Source: Pseudoips prasinana (Eukaryota; Arthropoda; Insecta; Lepidoptera; Nolidae). Taken from it: a stretch of DNA of 64,000 nucleotides. The translations under genes were made by a program, and so were the position numbers. This document shows positions 43,657-55,800 of the stretch, one piece after another (the first letter of the stretch is position 1; each line of letters starts with the position of its first letter). Under the pieces are notes generated by a model. The model saw only the letters and a list, made by a program, of their open reading frames with translations. It ran no database searches and was not told the origin of the DNA. The stretch is from NCBI GenBank assembly GCA_951640165.1, contig OX621252.1:22527934-22591933 (forward strand), in the 5' to 3' direction.

Positions 43657-46600
43657 TGGCGGCTGACGATTGCCCAGCTTCAACAGGCCGCCTCTTCGTT
43701 TTCGACCGCAGCACTAACATGAAATTTCTGGTGGACACCGGCAGCGACTTATGCGTTTATCCTCGTTATGCGCTGCGTGATCGTCGAGCCAAAACTGACT
43801 TTCAATTGTGCGCGGCCAACGGAACATCTATAGACACTTTTGGTGCCATTGAACTAAAGCTTGATTTAGGATTACGACGCAACTTTCCATGGCGCTTTAC
43901 TGTTGCAGACGTCACTAAAGCTATTATTGGCGTAGATTTCTTAAGTTTTTACAATTTAGTTGTAGATGTTCGCAAACAACGGCTTATTGATAACACCACT
44001 ACTTTGTCTGCAAATGCTTGTATTGCCAATTCTAATGTATTTTCTATTAAGGTAGCAATGGGTGACACGCGTTTTCATGTCTTGTTAGGTAAGTTTCCAG
44101 AAATTACACGCCCATCTGGCACACCGTGGACACCAAAGCATAACATCGTGCATCATATTCGTACAACACCCGGGCCTCCTATATTTTGTACACCCCGTCG
44201 ACTCGCTCCTGACAAATTGCAGATAGCTAAGAAGGAATTCGAGCTCATGCTCGCTAATGGAACAGCACGTCCTTCTGAAAGCTCCTGGGCATCTCCTCTC
44301 CACCTAGCGCCTAAGAAAGATAACGGCTGGCGACCATGTGGTGATTACCGAATGCTTAATGCACGGACTATACCAGACCGTTATCCTATTAGGCATATCC
44401 AGGACTTTGCGCATAGTATAGCTGGTTGCAAAGTTTTTAGTACCATCGACCTAGTCAAAGCCTATAACCAAATTCCGGTCTACGAGGAAGATATTAAGAA
44501 GACTGCCATCACCACACCGTTCGGAATGTATGAGTTTCCCTGCATGACATTTGGGCTCAGATGTGCAGGGCAGTCGTTTCAGAGGTTTGTGGACGAATTA
44601 ACGAGAGGTCTGGACTTTGTTTACCCCTACTGTGACGACTTTCTTGTATTTTCAAAGGATTTTGACCTCCATGAAGTTCATCTTCAACAGTTGTTCCAAC
44701 GCATGAAGGAATATGGTGTTCTGATCAACACGTCCAAATGCGTATTTGGTGCTAGTGAGGTAACTTTTCTCGGTTACCACATTTCCGAAGCAGGTACGAA
44801 ACCTCTCGAGTCTAAGGTTGAGGCCATCAAGGACTTCCCTGCCCCAAAGACGGTAAAACAACTTAGACGATTCTTGGGGATGTTGAACTTTTATCGGCGA
44901 TTTTTACCCAACGCTGCATTGATACAAGCCCCACTTAACGCTTTACTTGTTGGTTCAGTCAAAGCATCTCAACCGATTGACTTCACTAGCGAAGCACTTC
45001 GTGCCTTCAACCAGTGTAAGCAAAACCTTGCAAATGCTGCTTTACTTGCACACCCAGACTGTAATGCTAAGCTTGCTGTCGTGACAGACGCATCTGATTT
45101 GGCAATGGCAGTTGGGAACCACTCGCGTTTTTCTCGCGAAAATTAAGTCCCACACAACAAAAGTATTCCCCGTACGATCGCGAACTTGTAGCAATCTATG
45201 AAAGCATAAAATACTTTCGTCATATGTTAGAAGCTCGTCATTTTATTGTATTTACGGATCATAAGCCGATCATTTACGCTTTTCATGAGCGAAAAGCCAA
45301 CTGTTCGCCTCGTCAGTACCGACATTTAGATTTTATCTCGCAATTCACGACTGATATACGTCATGTGTCTGGCAAGGACAATGTCGTTGCCGATACATTA
45401 TCACGCATCGATGAATTGCAGATGCCAATCAATTTTGACGAGTTAGCCCAATCTCAAGCTTCTGACGATGAACTTCTCACATATATTGATGGTGAATTTT
45501 CACTCCATCTGGAGAAATTCAAAGTTCCTGGAAGCAATAAGGAACTGTATTGTGATGTTAGTACTCCATCACCACGTCCTTTTATCACAAAAGCTCTCAG
45601 AAAGCCACTCTTCGACAACCTTCATAACTTAAGCCATCCAGGTGCCATAGCAACCACAAAACTCGTTGCTGAACGCTTTGTCTGGCCTGGCATGCGTAAA
45701 GATTGTCGTGAGTGGGCTCGCAAATGTCTAGCTTGTCAACGTGCCAAGGTAAATCGCCATGTATCAGCACCGTTGGGTACATTCGATTTACCACGCGCTC
45801 GATTCACTTTTATTCATGTGGATATTGTAGGTCCACTACCGTTTTCACATGGGTTCCGATATTGCTTGACGGTAGTTGACCGTTTCACCAGATGGCCCGA
45901 AGTTACGCCAATGATGGATATGACAGCCGAAACCGTCGGTAAGGCCCTGATTTCCTGGATATCCAGATTTGGATGTCCTACGGATATCGTTACCGACCGC
46001 GGCCGGCAGTTTGAATCCACTCTTTTCCAGTACCTTGGAAAAGTAATAGGATTTAAACATCGCCGCACAACTGCATACCGTCCTGCGTGCAACGGTCTGG
46101 TGGAACGGTTCCACCGTCAACTAAAAGCGGCAATAATGTGCCATGCAGACCTCAATTGGGTTGATACTTTGCCTTTAATATTACTAGGTATCAGGTCAGC
46201 CTACAAGGAGGATTTAAAAGCTTCTTCGGCCGAGTTGGTTTATGGCGAGCCTCTTCGTCTTCCTGGAGAATTTTTCCAGGCTACCGTTCCAGACTCAACT
46301 GATATTTCAGATTTCACCACTCGCCTACGCCACTTTGCCGTTAAGCTCTGTCCATCACCTGCAGCTAGACACACTAAAAATAAAATATTTATTTACAAAG
46401 ACTTGAACACTTCAAGCCACGTATTTTTACGAGACGACTCGGTTCGAGGTTCCTTACAGCCTCCGTACAGTGGTCCCTATCAAGTGTTGGAACATGGTGA
46501 CAAGACTTTCAAAATACTGGTCAAGGGTAAAAGTGTCACAGTAACAATAGACCGACTTAAACCGGCTTATCTACTCGTAGACCCTTCCCCTACTCCAATT

Positions 46601-46726
46601 CCTACCCTTCCCTCTTCTTCCCTTAATTCCCCTAAGGTCTTACCTGATCCTGTCCCAGGGCATCCTCAAGCTCCTGCTGAATCGGAAACTAGAACAACTC
46701 GTTCTGGTCGCAGTTCGATTTCCTGA
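43656..46726 (+). pseudogene. pol of the CsRn1-type element: protease, RT, RNase H, integrase, one frameshift
   Basis: The first frame (43656-45146, 496 codons) has the aspartic protease motif FLVDTGSD at residues 24-31, RT motif FSTIDL at 261-266 and catalytic YCDD at 325-328, and enters RNase H at VTDASD. Near 45.11-45.15 kb a short loss and a frameshift break RNase H. The second frame (upstream of 45224, to 46726) holds the end of RNase H ([21 protein letters not shown]) and the integrase. The integrase has a zinc finger H134, H138, C168, C171 and a DDE core D200, D258, E294 (35 residues between the last two), numbered from the ATG at 45224. The C-terminus ends in a proline/serine-rich tail. 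Catalytic residues are otherwise intact. Confidence 0.95.
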
Positions 46727-46764
46727 TTATTACCGACCGTAGCACGGTCTCTGGGGGGGAGTGA

Positions 46765-47360
46765 TGTGGCTACCTATATTTACTATTATATAATTATCCA
46801 CATATATACATAAATATAACATATACACATAAATATAACATATATACATAAACATACCATATATTCATATTTCTAATAAGTTGTAATTTATAACTATTAA
46901 TTTCATATATTATATTTACTAAATATATTTAATACACCTACATGGTAATATAACATAATATTTCATTCATACAAAGGTTTACTATAATTATTCATTTATT
47001 TCTAATTGCCTTGCCTCACAATCGTATCGGTCATTATAATGAGAATATAAATCGTACGACATAAATTGCATAGGAGACCGGTCGCCGCAGGCGCATATAA
47101 CTGGTTCGATAGTATTGTTCGGAACATTCGAGTAGTCATGCGACGGCTCTGAGACGCAAGCCCGTGTCACCTCGCTTACTGCCTACCGCGCTTAATTACT
47201 TACGTACATTCTGTTAATTCTATTTTCTGTATATTTCTGACTTCATTCTTTCTTCTGAACTATTTTGTGAGTGTGCTGTGCTTTCCAATAAACTTTCTTA
47301 TGTACCTATTGACTTTCTTCTAACCACCAACTATCAAACACAACCTGCACCGCACCCCCA
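46765..47360 (+). repeat. Right LTR, 596 bp
   Basis: Begins TGTGGCTACCTATATTTAC and ends GCACCCCCA. It is nearly identical to the left LTR. The 60-codon minus-strand frame seen in both LTRs (42299-42481 and 46988-47170) is identical and has no recognisable function. Confidence 0.93.
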
Positions 47361-47366
47361 TAGAGG

Positions 47367-48400
47367 CATGAAAGTTGGTATTTGGCCTTGCAGTTAAAAA
47401 TAAAAAATATGTGTTTTAGGATTTTTGGAAATTTCACCCCCAAGGGCAAAAAATAGGGGATGTAAGTTTGTACGAAAAAAGTCCCAATTTTTAAGTTAAA
47501 CGCATGAAAATTAGCGTTTGGCTTTTTAGTTAAAAATAAAAAATATATGTTTCAGGATTTTTGAAAATTCCACCCCGAAGGTCATAAAACAGGGGATGTA
47601 CGTTTGTATGAAAAAAGCGATATTTTTGTAGTTAAACGCATGAAAATGAGTATTTGGCCTTTCTGTTAAAAATATATAGCATTTATTTCAGGATTTTTGG
47701 AAATTACACCCGCAAAGGCGGAAAATAATAATATAATTTTATACTGCCTGACTGAAATATCAACGCACAGTCTAAACGGCTGGAGTTAGGGACTTGAATT
47801 TTGACAGTAGTTACCTTTTAAGACGTAGGCATCCACTGAAGAAGGGTTTTTGAAAATACCACCCCTAAGGGACTAAAATAAGGGATGAAATATTTTATGC
47901 AAGTCCTTAATTTTGATGTTAAAGGCTTTAGTATATAGACTTGCAGTTAAAAATTAAAATATATATTTCAGCATTTTTGAATATTCCACCCCCAAGGGCG
48001 TAAAATTGGGGATGTAAATGTGTTTAGGTATATGAAAAAAGTGCCAACAAGTTTTAAGTTAAACGCATGAAAATTGGTATTTAGCATTACAGTTAAAAAT
48101 TAAAAGTATGTGTTTCAGGGATTCCGAGAATTCTACCACGTAGGGTGACAGATAGGGGATGTTTGTATAAAAAAATGTGACATTTTTTAAGGTAAACTCA
48201 TGAAAATTGGTATTTCGCCTTTCATTTAAAAATTATAAATATATCATCAGGACTTTTGGAAATTCCACCCCTAAAGACGACTAAAATAGGGGATGTAAGT
48301 TTGTATGAATAAATTTTTTTTTTGGAGTTAAAAGCATGTAAATTGGTATTTCAGTTAAAAATAAAGCAATCACAGAAATAATTTGTTGTTAAAAAAGGTA
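47367..48400. repeat. Degenerate ~130-bp tandem array inside the Helitron-like element
   Basis: GGAAATTCCACCCC.AAGGG, AATAGGGGATGTAAGTTTGT, AGTTAAACGCATGAAAATTG and GTATTTGGCCTT recur about every 128-150 bp, seven times here and once left of the gypsy insertion near 42000. Identity between units is modest. Confidence 0.85.
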
Positions 48401-49225
48401 ATCCATAACTTATTCAATAATAGGTCAACACCAAAAATGTACGCCAACTTAAATTATAGAGAAATTCGTTTCTTATTGCTTAAAATATTGCGTTTGTTGT
48501 CGTCAAAGTAAAGATTTAGCGTTTTATAAGATTTGTAACTTCTTTTTTTTTTGGTATTTTTCATAACATATTAAAAAACGTCAATTTAATAAAATTGGCA
48601 TAAAAAAGTAATTGACCCAAAATTCGAGTTAGCGTAGTATAAATTTTATTGTTCGTGTCGAGATGATCGCACACAAAAAATATCATCTTAATTTTACTGA
48701 TCTACAAGTTCACAATTTTGTAACTAGATGGCGTTTATATCGTTTAAGATCGCAGAACTCATTTGACATATCGGTTAAAATAAATAAATGCTTGAAGTAA
48801 AAGGTAGTCCAAAACTGAATCAAAAGATGAATCTCACCCAAAATATATGCCCATATCTTAATTTTACCGCTTTACAAGGTTATATTTTTGTTAGTAGATG
48901 ATGTTGTTCACAAAATGTGATATTAGACCTATCAATGCCGTGGTCCCAACCTAAGCTAATGGGAGTTAACTTTGTGATTAATGCATCGTTGATTATTATA
49001 TTACTTTATTTGACTTACTGATTCTGATATCGGGTCTTATTTTTAAATAACAGTAGCAAAGTAGTCTTTAGTTTATTTCTTAACTAGGTTATTTATAGGT
49101 TAGGTTTTCTTAAATTTATATTGCTTATTTCATTTAAAATTATTTTTTTTAGGTTAAGCTAGAAGTAAGTAGTTACATTGGTAATCATTCAAAATTGTCG
49201 CGGACGAAGTCGCGGGCACCAGCTA

Positions 49226-49332
<107 letters not shown>

Positions 49333-49818
49333 TGTTTTTTACCAAATTATTTTACGTCTTTTTTTTTAATTATTCTTTTTTTATCTTGCAATGTTATAAA
49401 TTAAAATAAACCGAAAATAATTTTGTAAAAAAACACCTAAGAACATAGACCTGTTTTCAGAAATTAATTAGATAAAAATCAACTTTCATGATTTATTTTA
49501 TTACACATAGTAATATAATACAATTTTTCGCAATATAAACACTTTATTTCTTAATCAGTAAATACTAGTTCATAGGTATATGGTTGCGGTCTCGAGTGAC
49601 ATAACCATGACGGACGCCGGCTAATGGAATCACTGGATGCATTACCTCTGGGTGGTGGGTAGTGGGGACTAATTAAATAGGGGTTATAAATTGCTTTTGT
49701 ACTAGGGACAAATATATATATTTAGTTTCCTACTAATATACACAATTTATTAACTCATATTGTAAAACTCACAACACACTCAGAGCTTTTCTGACGTAAC
49801 AAACTATCAAGATTGTTT

Positions 49819-50066
49819 TTAGGGCTCCGTACCCAAAGGGTAAAACGGGACCCTATTACTAAGACCTCGCTGTCTGTGTGTCTATCTGTCACCAGGCTGT
49901 ATCTCATGAACCGTGATAGTTATACAGTTGAAATTTTATATTATAATATAATTAAAATATAATAAAATAAATATTTAACGGGGCTTCCATACAACAAACG
50001 TGATTTTTTTGCTCGTTTTTATAGATAATGGTGCGCAAGTCCAACTCGCACTTGGCCGGTTTTTTT
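49819..50066 (+). repeat. Interspersed repeat (GGGCTCCGTACCCAAAGGGT family)
   Basis: It starts TTTTTAGGGCTCCGTACCC, has GTCACCAGGCTGTATCTCAT and CGGGGCTTCCATACAACAAA, and ends CTCGCACTTGGCCGGTTTTT. A longer copy is at 62932-63515 and a decayed inverted one at 62150-62350. It is widespread in Lepidoptera; its class is unknown to me. Confidence 0.8.
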
Positions 50067-50278
50067 AATTTATTAATAACGAGTTCGAACTTTTAATTGT
50101 TTTAAACTTATCTTTTTATTCAACGAAAAGATCTCAACCGTCACTAAGAAGCTTTTGCGCTAAACGTTAATAAAAAAGTTTTTTGCAATTTGTGACTTTT
50201 TGAGTACTCCTACGACGGTTGGTCCCATAGAAGTTGTTGATCTGTATTAGAAACAGGATCAAATTTTAAATTAAGTCA

Positions 50279-50584
50279 TCTATACAAATAAATAAAATTG
50301 GAGTGTCTGTTTGTAATATTGAAATAACCGGTTTTTACTACATAAATATGAATATATATACGGTACATACACCAAAATAACATTTTTTACAATTTTTGTC
50401 TGTCTGTTTGTTCCGGCTAATCTCCGAAACGGCTGGACCAATTTTAACGGGACTTTTATTGGCAGGTAGCTGATGTAATAAGGAGTAACTTAGGCTACTT
50501 TTATTTTAGAAAAAGTCTTTAATTTTACTAAAAAAAAACGAAATAAACAAATTAACACGCGGACGAAGTCGCGGGCACAGCTAG
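50279..50584 (+). mobile_element. Complete small Helitron-like element, 306 bp
   Basis: A|TCTATACAAATAAATAAAAT to GCGGGCACAGCTAG|T, with the GCGGACGAAGTCGCG hairpin just before the CTAG end. Interior blocks TTTGTTCCGGCTAATCTCCG and GGCAGGTAGCTGATGTAATA match the inverted pair at 10941-11682. This is the best-preserved copy of that family here. Confidence 0.82.
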
Positions 50585-53576
50585 TTTATAAATATATTAA
50601 AACTATATTTCATTATCACTATCTCAATACAACATAATGATCATCAAACAACTGTATATCTGAAATACTTACATAAGTGTAAGTTAAATATTACAGAGCT
50701 CGCTTCATACTAACTTATCCTTTGTAAAAGTACTCGTAAAACAAGTTATGAAGCGGAGCACACGTCGCGCGAGTTTTTTAGTTCAACCCAACTTCAACAA
50801 CATACCGTCAATTATTAAGAGGTTGGACTCATTTAATACAGTCAAACTAAAATTTTCCCCATACACAAAACTCAAATAACTTAAATCAAATCATTGAATG
50901 AGTCTAATTAATGGTGTTACAACTATTATTGTTATGACTAAAAGTCCAATATCAATTATAAAACTTTACTTCACAGATAATTCAAATAACAACTAAAATA
51001 TTAGGAATTGAATCACAATTAGCATTATTGTATGATTACGCGGAACAACAGCGATCCGTCGATAATGTGGTGCGCTAACAACGGCCATTGCAGATAGAAT
51101 GAATCCAACATGGCCGCACCGACCATAGACACGATGTTCCGCTAGAAATTACGTCTGTCAAATCTGGTTCCGTCGTAATCCGACAGGTGACATTTCGAAT
51201 GCGCCGTCATGTATGTTTTGTGAATTAATAAATAAATAGTTTATTGTTATTAAATTATTTTTATCGAACGTCGTTTCATGTAAGTGACATAAGTCTTTTT
51301 TCATAGTAAACTTGTTTTAAAAATGAATATCTTGTGAAAAATACTTTTAATATACTAAACTTTCTATCAAAAACTTTTACATTTACAAATATAATAAAAC
51401 GATATGAAAATATTTAAATCAAACAGCCACCTCATAGTCATAGAATAATGGCTTATTTATTGTTAGTAAAGTAAATGTATCTACATGTAATATGTCGACT
51501 TGCTCTTGGAGCGAACAATTGCTACGCCTTGTGTCTCGTTGTAATACTAAAACTTTGAAGTAAGAACAAAGAAAACAAAGCTTAAGTCCTTTAATTAAGG
51601 TTTTTTGTAATCAAAAGTTCTATGAAACAAAGCTTCGTCTGGTTGTTGTTTGTCGAGTCTTAAATTTATTTTGTACAAGAACCCAGATAATTAATTATTA
51701 TAATAAGTATTTACTTATAAAGAAAACCAAAGGAGACAAAAGCTACCACAGAGAACATATCTAGTAACTCTATGCATAATTGTATTGGTGGCTTTGGATA
51801 TTGATCCAATTCGATGTTTTGAGTTTTTTATACTCCTAAGTCAATCAACAAGCATACGGTCAGCTGATTAGTAAGTGGTTACCGTAGTTTATACGACACA
51901 GCCTTCCTCCTCCCCGATGCCCGAAGCTCGAGTGACTTTACTATCACCCAGGGCAATAACAGAATCATAGTAATTGTTACTAATCGAACCTTTTTTGGAA
52001 CACTTTCTATTAAAAATTCTTGTGCTATTGTAAATTGTATGTCATTGTCAGTTCATAGTTTTGTCTATTGCCAAAAATAATATAATAAACCATATTTTCT
52101 CCCTTTACCAGTGTATAATTGTTATACTTTTAATTTTTTTTCAATATTTAACAGTAATACTACTCTTACGGCCGGGGTACTACTTCTGCTTAGAGCTAAA
52201 TAGCGCTTTACTTTACGTCGTTAAAATGTTTCTACAATTTAGCACTATACGAATGTCTCGTGTATGACTACTAGAGCAAATAAAATAAAAGAGCATTCGA
52301 CACCCTAATTATTTAAGATTTATGTAATGTGACTTTAAAAAATCTTCTAATAAAAAGGTAAATTTTCATGAAATCGTAATCTGAATTACATTAATTACCC
52401 GATAAGAAATATAGATTTCGACTGCACCTTATATCTTCCTGATTATTTAGAATAGCATGTCATTAAAGAAAAGATGATCGTTTCGTTATATTCTTTATAT
52501 AAGTATTTTTATGTAGGTATGTATATAGTTAGCTGTGTTATTATATGGTTAAATTATATAGTATCTATTATATATATGTAGGTGCATCTGTTTGTTTCTT
52601 ATTATAATTTTTTTTCACTTGTACTATATCTTAATTTTGTTATCCAAAATCTCTACCTAATGCACTCTATCTTATTATTTCTGCACCACTATAAGGTTGA
52701 CTGGGAGGAAATACCTAAGGCATCTCCTTTGTACTTATACGCGCATAAAGTTTGAAAAAAAAATATAAAAAATAATTAACGCGACGAAAGTCTGAAGCAA
52801 AAACAGCTCTGCCTTCAATTCAATTAAAAATTCATTTATTCCGTAAAAAAATTACATTTATGTGGTATCGTAATTTTTTTTCCCTACCTTGCAGTGCATG
52901 ACGTGGCAGCTACTGAGACACACTGCTAGAAAATTCAGTAGGAATCCTTTTTTAAAATAAGATATATGTACTTAAGATTAATTACAATTATGCATGTTGA
53001 CTCAAAACAATTCAATCCCAAGCACTTTTGTCACTTAAATATGCCTTTTGACACTTAAAAAAGTCAAATTATGTAGGACGGCATATTACAAAATTTCTGA
53101 TACTTTTGTACCCCCCTACGTTATTTAATAATTCTTTTAAACTTATTCGTAGATAATTTTCTAATATCATTGGGAAGTTTGTTATAGAATCTTGTATATA
53201 CATTGCCCAATAAAAGAGTTCAATGTAATCGTAATCGTACAATGTAATCGTGCATACGTAGATAGCTCCAAAATGTACAAAACAAACAAAAGTATGAACA
53301 CAAAGCGCTCTTAACAAAATGAAAGGTAAGCATTTCACCCAAACCCGGTCGTTCAATTTTAAGTTCAAATGTTTATTTGTGGGAAGCAAGTGAGCGATAA
53401 TCGCTGAAGGTTAAGATGGCTGCCATTACTCGTGTTGAACATTGTTCACAACTGTAAAAATACAATGTAACAACTTTGTATTACGTTCGTTCCTTTTCTA
53501 ACGTGTTTTCCTTATACCCGTTCTCTTTGATTTAACCACAATAAAGAAAAGTAAAAATTATACGAAAATATTGTAG
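50585..53576. other. Long intronic stretch, mostly unique AT-rich sequence
   Basis: 51040-51210 is GC-richer (CGGAACAACAGCGATCCGTC, GGCCGCACCGACCATAGACA) and unlike any repeat in the window. 51840-51960 has a weak repeat (AAGCATACGGTCAGCTGATT, GTAAGTGGTTACCGTAG). The rest holds no feature I can name. The frames at 52061-52267 and 53069-53389 show no motif. Confidence 0.45.
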
Positions 53577-53578
53577 TA

Positions 53579-53625
53579 CAGACGCCAGCACATCCACTAC
53601 CCCAATCTGTCAAATTACCTCACCC
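53579..53625. mobile_element. Half copy of the 135-bp TA MITE
   Basis: CAGACGCCAGCACATCCACT and CCCCAATCTGTCAAATTACC match the left arm of 25346-25480, with TA at 53577-53578. The right arm is missing. Confidence 0.8.
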
Positions 53626-53768
53626 TTTTAACCTTACTTTTATTAGAAATAAGGACTATTTTCAATTAATGTGTTATTTAGTATCTATTATTTCTAAACT
53701 TTACTTCAGGTTCAATCACGAATAATGTTTAGGATTCGTATTAGTTAGAATTGAGGTTTATTTTTAAA

Positions 53769-53900
53769 CTAGCTGTGTCCTCTGTGTTAAACTAGGGTGT
53801 CAGCTAACTCCATACAAATGAATTTTATTAAAATCGATCCAGCCGTTTAGACGTGATGAAGTAACAAACATACTTTAGCCTTTATAATATTAGTGTGATA
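53769..53900 (-). mobile_element. Decayed Helitron-like element
   Basis: On the minus strand it reads CACTAATATTATAAAGGCTA, TTTGTTACTTCATCACGTC and ends GGACACAGCTAG|T. It is the TACTAATATTATAAA family, strongly diverged. Confidence 0.6.
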
Positions 53901-54613
53901 ACGCGTGTACTGGTATCCTACAAAATACATTCTATGGACGCGGGTTATTTTATAGATCGGTTATCTATACAATTAAATATGAATAACTTACATGAATTAT
54001 TATAAAATAGCGTTTGCGGCTCTTTTTACTTGCGTTGTCAGCGCATATCAAATATGTCATAGATGTTAATTAGATATAGATAAGTTTTAGTATTGTAAGT
54101 ATTTTAATTAGTGGTAGTACTACAACTAAGTAGATATCACTATTAGTGTTAAGTTATTATCACCTAATTTCTTACACCATACACTATGCCCCTACTCCAA
54201 ATTCCTTACAATATGATCCAACTGAAGGTTGTATGGAAGAGATCGCTGTAAGCGATAAGACCGCCAATTGTACCTTTTTAATATAATTAACTGTATCATA
54301 AATTGTGTTCTGTTAATGGTGTACAATAAAGTGTATTTATCTTATCTTAACTACGTAACATAGTTAAAATTTATACCCTGTATTACATTTTTTTATCTGT
54401 TTTCAAAGTTACTAACATTAAGACGTTATGCTAAGTTTAAATTAGCTCTATAAAAATAAAGGTAATCTTAGTGTACCCTAATCTTAATTTTTAATTCTTG
54501 TACAAAACAACTTACCCACACATGTTTTTTTTTTAAGATAAGTAAGTATACACCCACTTGAAGGAATGGTGCTAGCATGTTTTGTTCTCTATTTTAACAG
54601 ATAAGTGACTTAC
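53901..54613. other. Intron sequence just downstream of amon exon B
   Basis: AT-rich; 54170-54340 (CCCCTACTCCAAATTCCTTA, GGTGTACAATAAAGTGTATT) looks like the 3' end of an unknown retroelement. The GTAAGT donor lies at its right edge. Confidence 0.4.
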
Positions 54614-54702
54614 CAGCTACTTTGGAGTGGTAAGCGACTCCAACGCCGCACACCCCATTGTCTCTCGCCGCCGCGACCTCTCCTGCGCATCTCGTACCGT
54701 GG
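54614..54702 (-). CDS. amon: Prohormone convertase 2 (amontillado), exon B with catalytic histidine
   Basis: This 89-bp minus-strand exon lies between a TTGCACAG acceptor and a consensus GTAAGT donor. Its first base completes the serine codon begun in exon A. It then gives 29 codons starting [16 protein letters not shown] and ending SKVA, and leaves one G for the next exon (phase 1). The SHGTRC motif holds the catalytic histidine of the S8 serine protease triad. The rest, CGVGVAY..SKVAG, is the standard continuation in PC2. The histidine in AYHSK stands where PC2 proteins known to me usually carry aspartate or asparagine; it is outside the catalytic motif. The exon is clearly richer in GC than the AT-rich intron around it. 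Upstream intron: 6,861 bp. Downstream intron: 38,767 bp. Furin and PC1/3 are less likely because of the downstream GIRMLDQ and HKIHIYSASWGPTDDG signature. Confidence 0.96.
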
Positions 54703-55212
54703 CTGTGCAATAAACACCAAAACATTAGTAACATAAGAAATATATGTAGCGTTTTAGCATTTCTTGCGTAAACGGTGAGAAAATGAACCATTATTCTGTC
54801 ATTTAAAAGCCAATCAGGCATCTGACATGACTAAATAATTGTTTAAATTGTTGTGTGAAGTGTTGAAAGCCTCCTAAGTTTTTATAAATGTAGATTAAAA
54901 TTTCAAGACTTAATTCATTCTGAATACCTATCGCAATATGTTGTGCTGGTAGTCTTTAGGTAGCTTACAGTATTACTTATGTAGTAAGAACTTTGATTTT
55001 AACACATTATAATTCCAAGAAATGCCTTTATTTTGACAGTCAATATGTGATTGCCAGCTATTTTGTATTTACCCTTTTTTTTTAACACTAGTCTTTAACT
55101 GGCAATCTGACATTGTGAAACTAAGCTAAAGAACACTTCTAGTATACAAGTGGTTTCTAAGAGTTGCTCGTATAATACATTCCATTAATATTTATGAGCT
55201 AGCCTATTGGCT

Positions 55213-55255
55213 AGACTTTAATATGTATTCCATATTGGAATACATATTAAAGTCT
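55213..55255. repeat. Perfect 43-bp palindrome (20-bp arms, 3-nt loop)
   Basis: AGACTTTAATATGTATTCCA, TAT, then the exact complement. It is flanked on both sides by ordinary unique sequence. Confidence 0.97.
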
Positions 55256-55562
55256 ACTGCATAAATATTCATTGCATCTCCATGAAAATGAGTTCATGTG
55301 ATAGCAATACACACACTTAATAACAATATAAGTAATAAAGCCTTTATTTCAGAACAATTTATTTCAATAATAACAGTAATTTGAAAGAGAAAGTTAAACT
55401 TTTAAAGACTATAAACGACACTTTGTGTAGAACACAGAAAGTGCAGTTTTTATTCTTTAGCCGTCGTCAATCTTATGTGGATTCAATAAGATTGGTGCAA
55501 ATGTGTTGTTTCAGATGCTACTAACTAAAACTATTAAACAACATTTGAGGCGTTCATAGCTA

Positions 55563-55800
55563 GATGCTTTCACTGGTTCGTAAGTGATCGTGGCAAAGCA
55601 ACTAGGCTCGCGGTCAGTCCATAGATGGTTGACCGCCAAATTGGTTTAATTTCTGAGCGTCTCCGTGCTTCGGAGGGCACGTTAAGCTTTCGGGCCCGGT
55701 TGTAGCTATTAGACAACAGTCGTTAGGCCATGTCGGAGGCCTACTGGGCGGATTGATCATCTCTGACACTAGGGTAATCACTGTCCATACAATAAGTAAC
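55563..55800 (+). mobile_element. 5S-rRNA-like SINE, copy 2
   Basis: GATGCTTTCACTGGTTCGTA, AGTGATCGTGGCAAAGCAAC, GTCAGTCCATAGATGG, GAGCGTCTCCGTGCTTCGGA and GGGCCCGGTTGTAGCTATTA match copy 1 at 16014-16262. Confidence 0.75.

Larger units (their letters stand above)
42076..47360 (+). mobile_element. CsRn1-type Ty3/gypsy LTR retrotransposon, 5,285 bp
   Basis: Left LTR 42076-42689, right LTR 46765-47360. They differ by about 18 bp in two indels plus a few substitutions, so the insertion is recent. A primer-binding site follows the left LTR, gag and pol lie between, and a purine run (CTGGGGGGGAGTGA) precedes the right LTR. Pol order is protease, RT, RNase H, integrase, as in Ty3/gypsy. The gag zinc region and tRNA-Trp-like primer site point to the CsRn1 clade. 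There is no envelope gene. Gag and pol both carry disabling changes. Confidence 0.95.

Noticed and set aside
46727..46764. Envelope gene after pol, which would make the gypsy element an errantivirus
   Set aside because: Only 38 bp and the polypurine run separate pol from the right LTR; there is no third ORF.
53069..53389. 106-codon minus-strand ORF as a novel gene
   Set aside because: No domain, AT-rich composition like the intron around it, no splice or promoter evidence.
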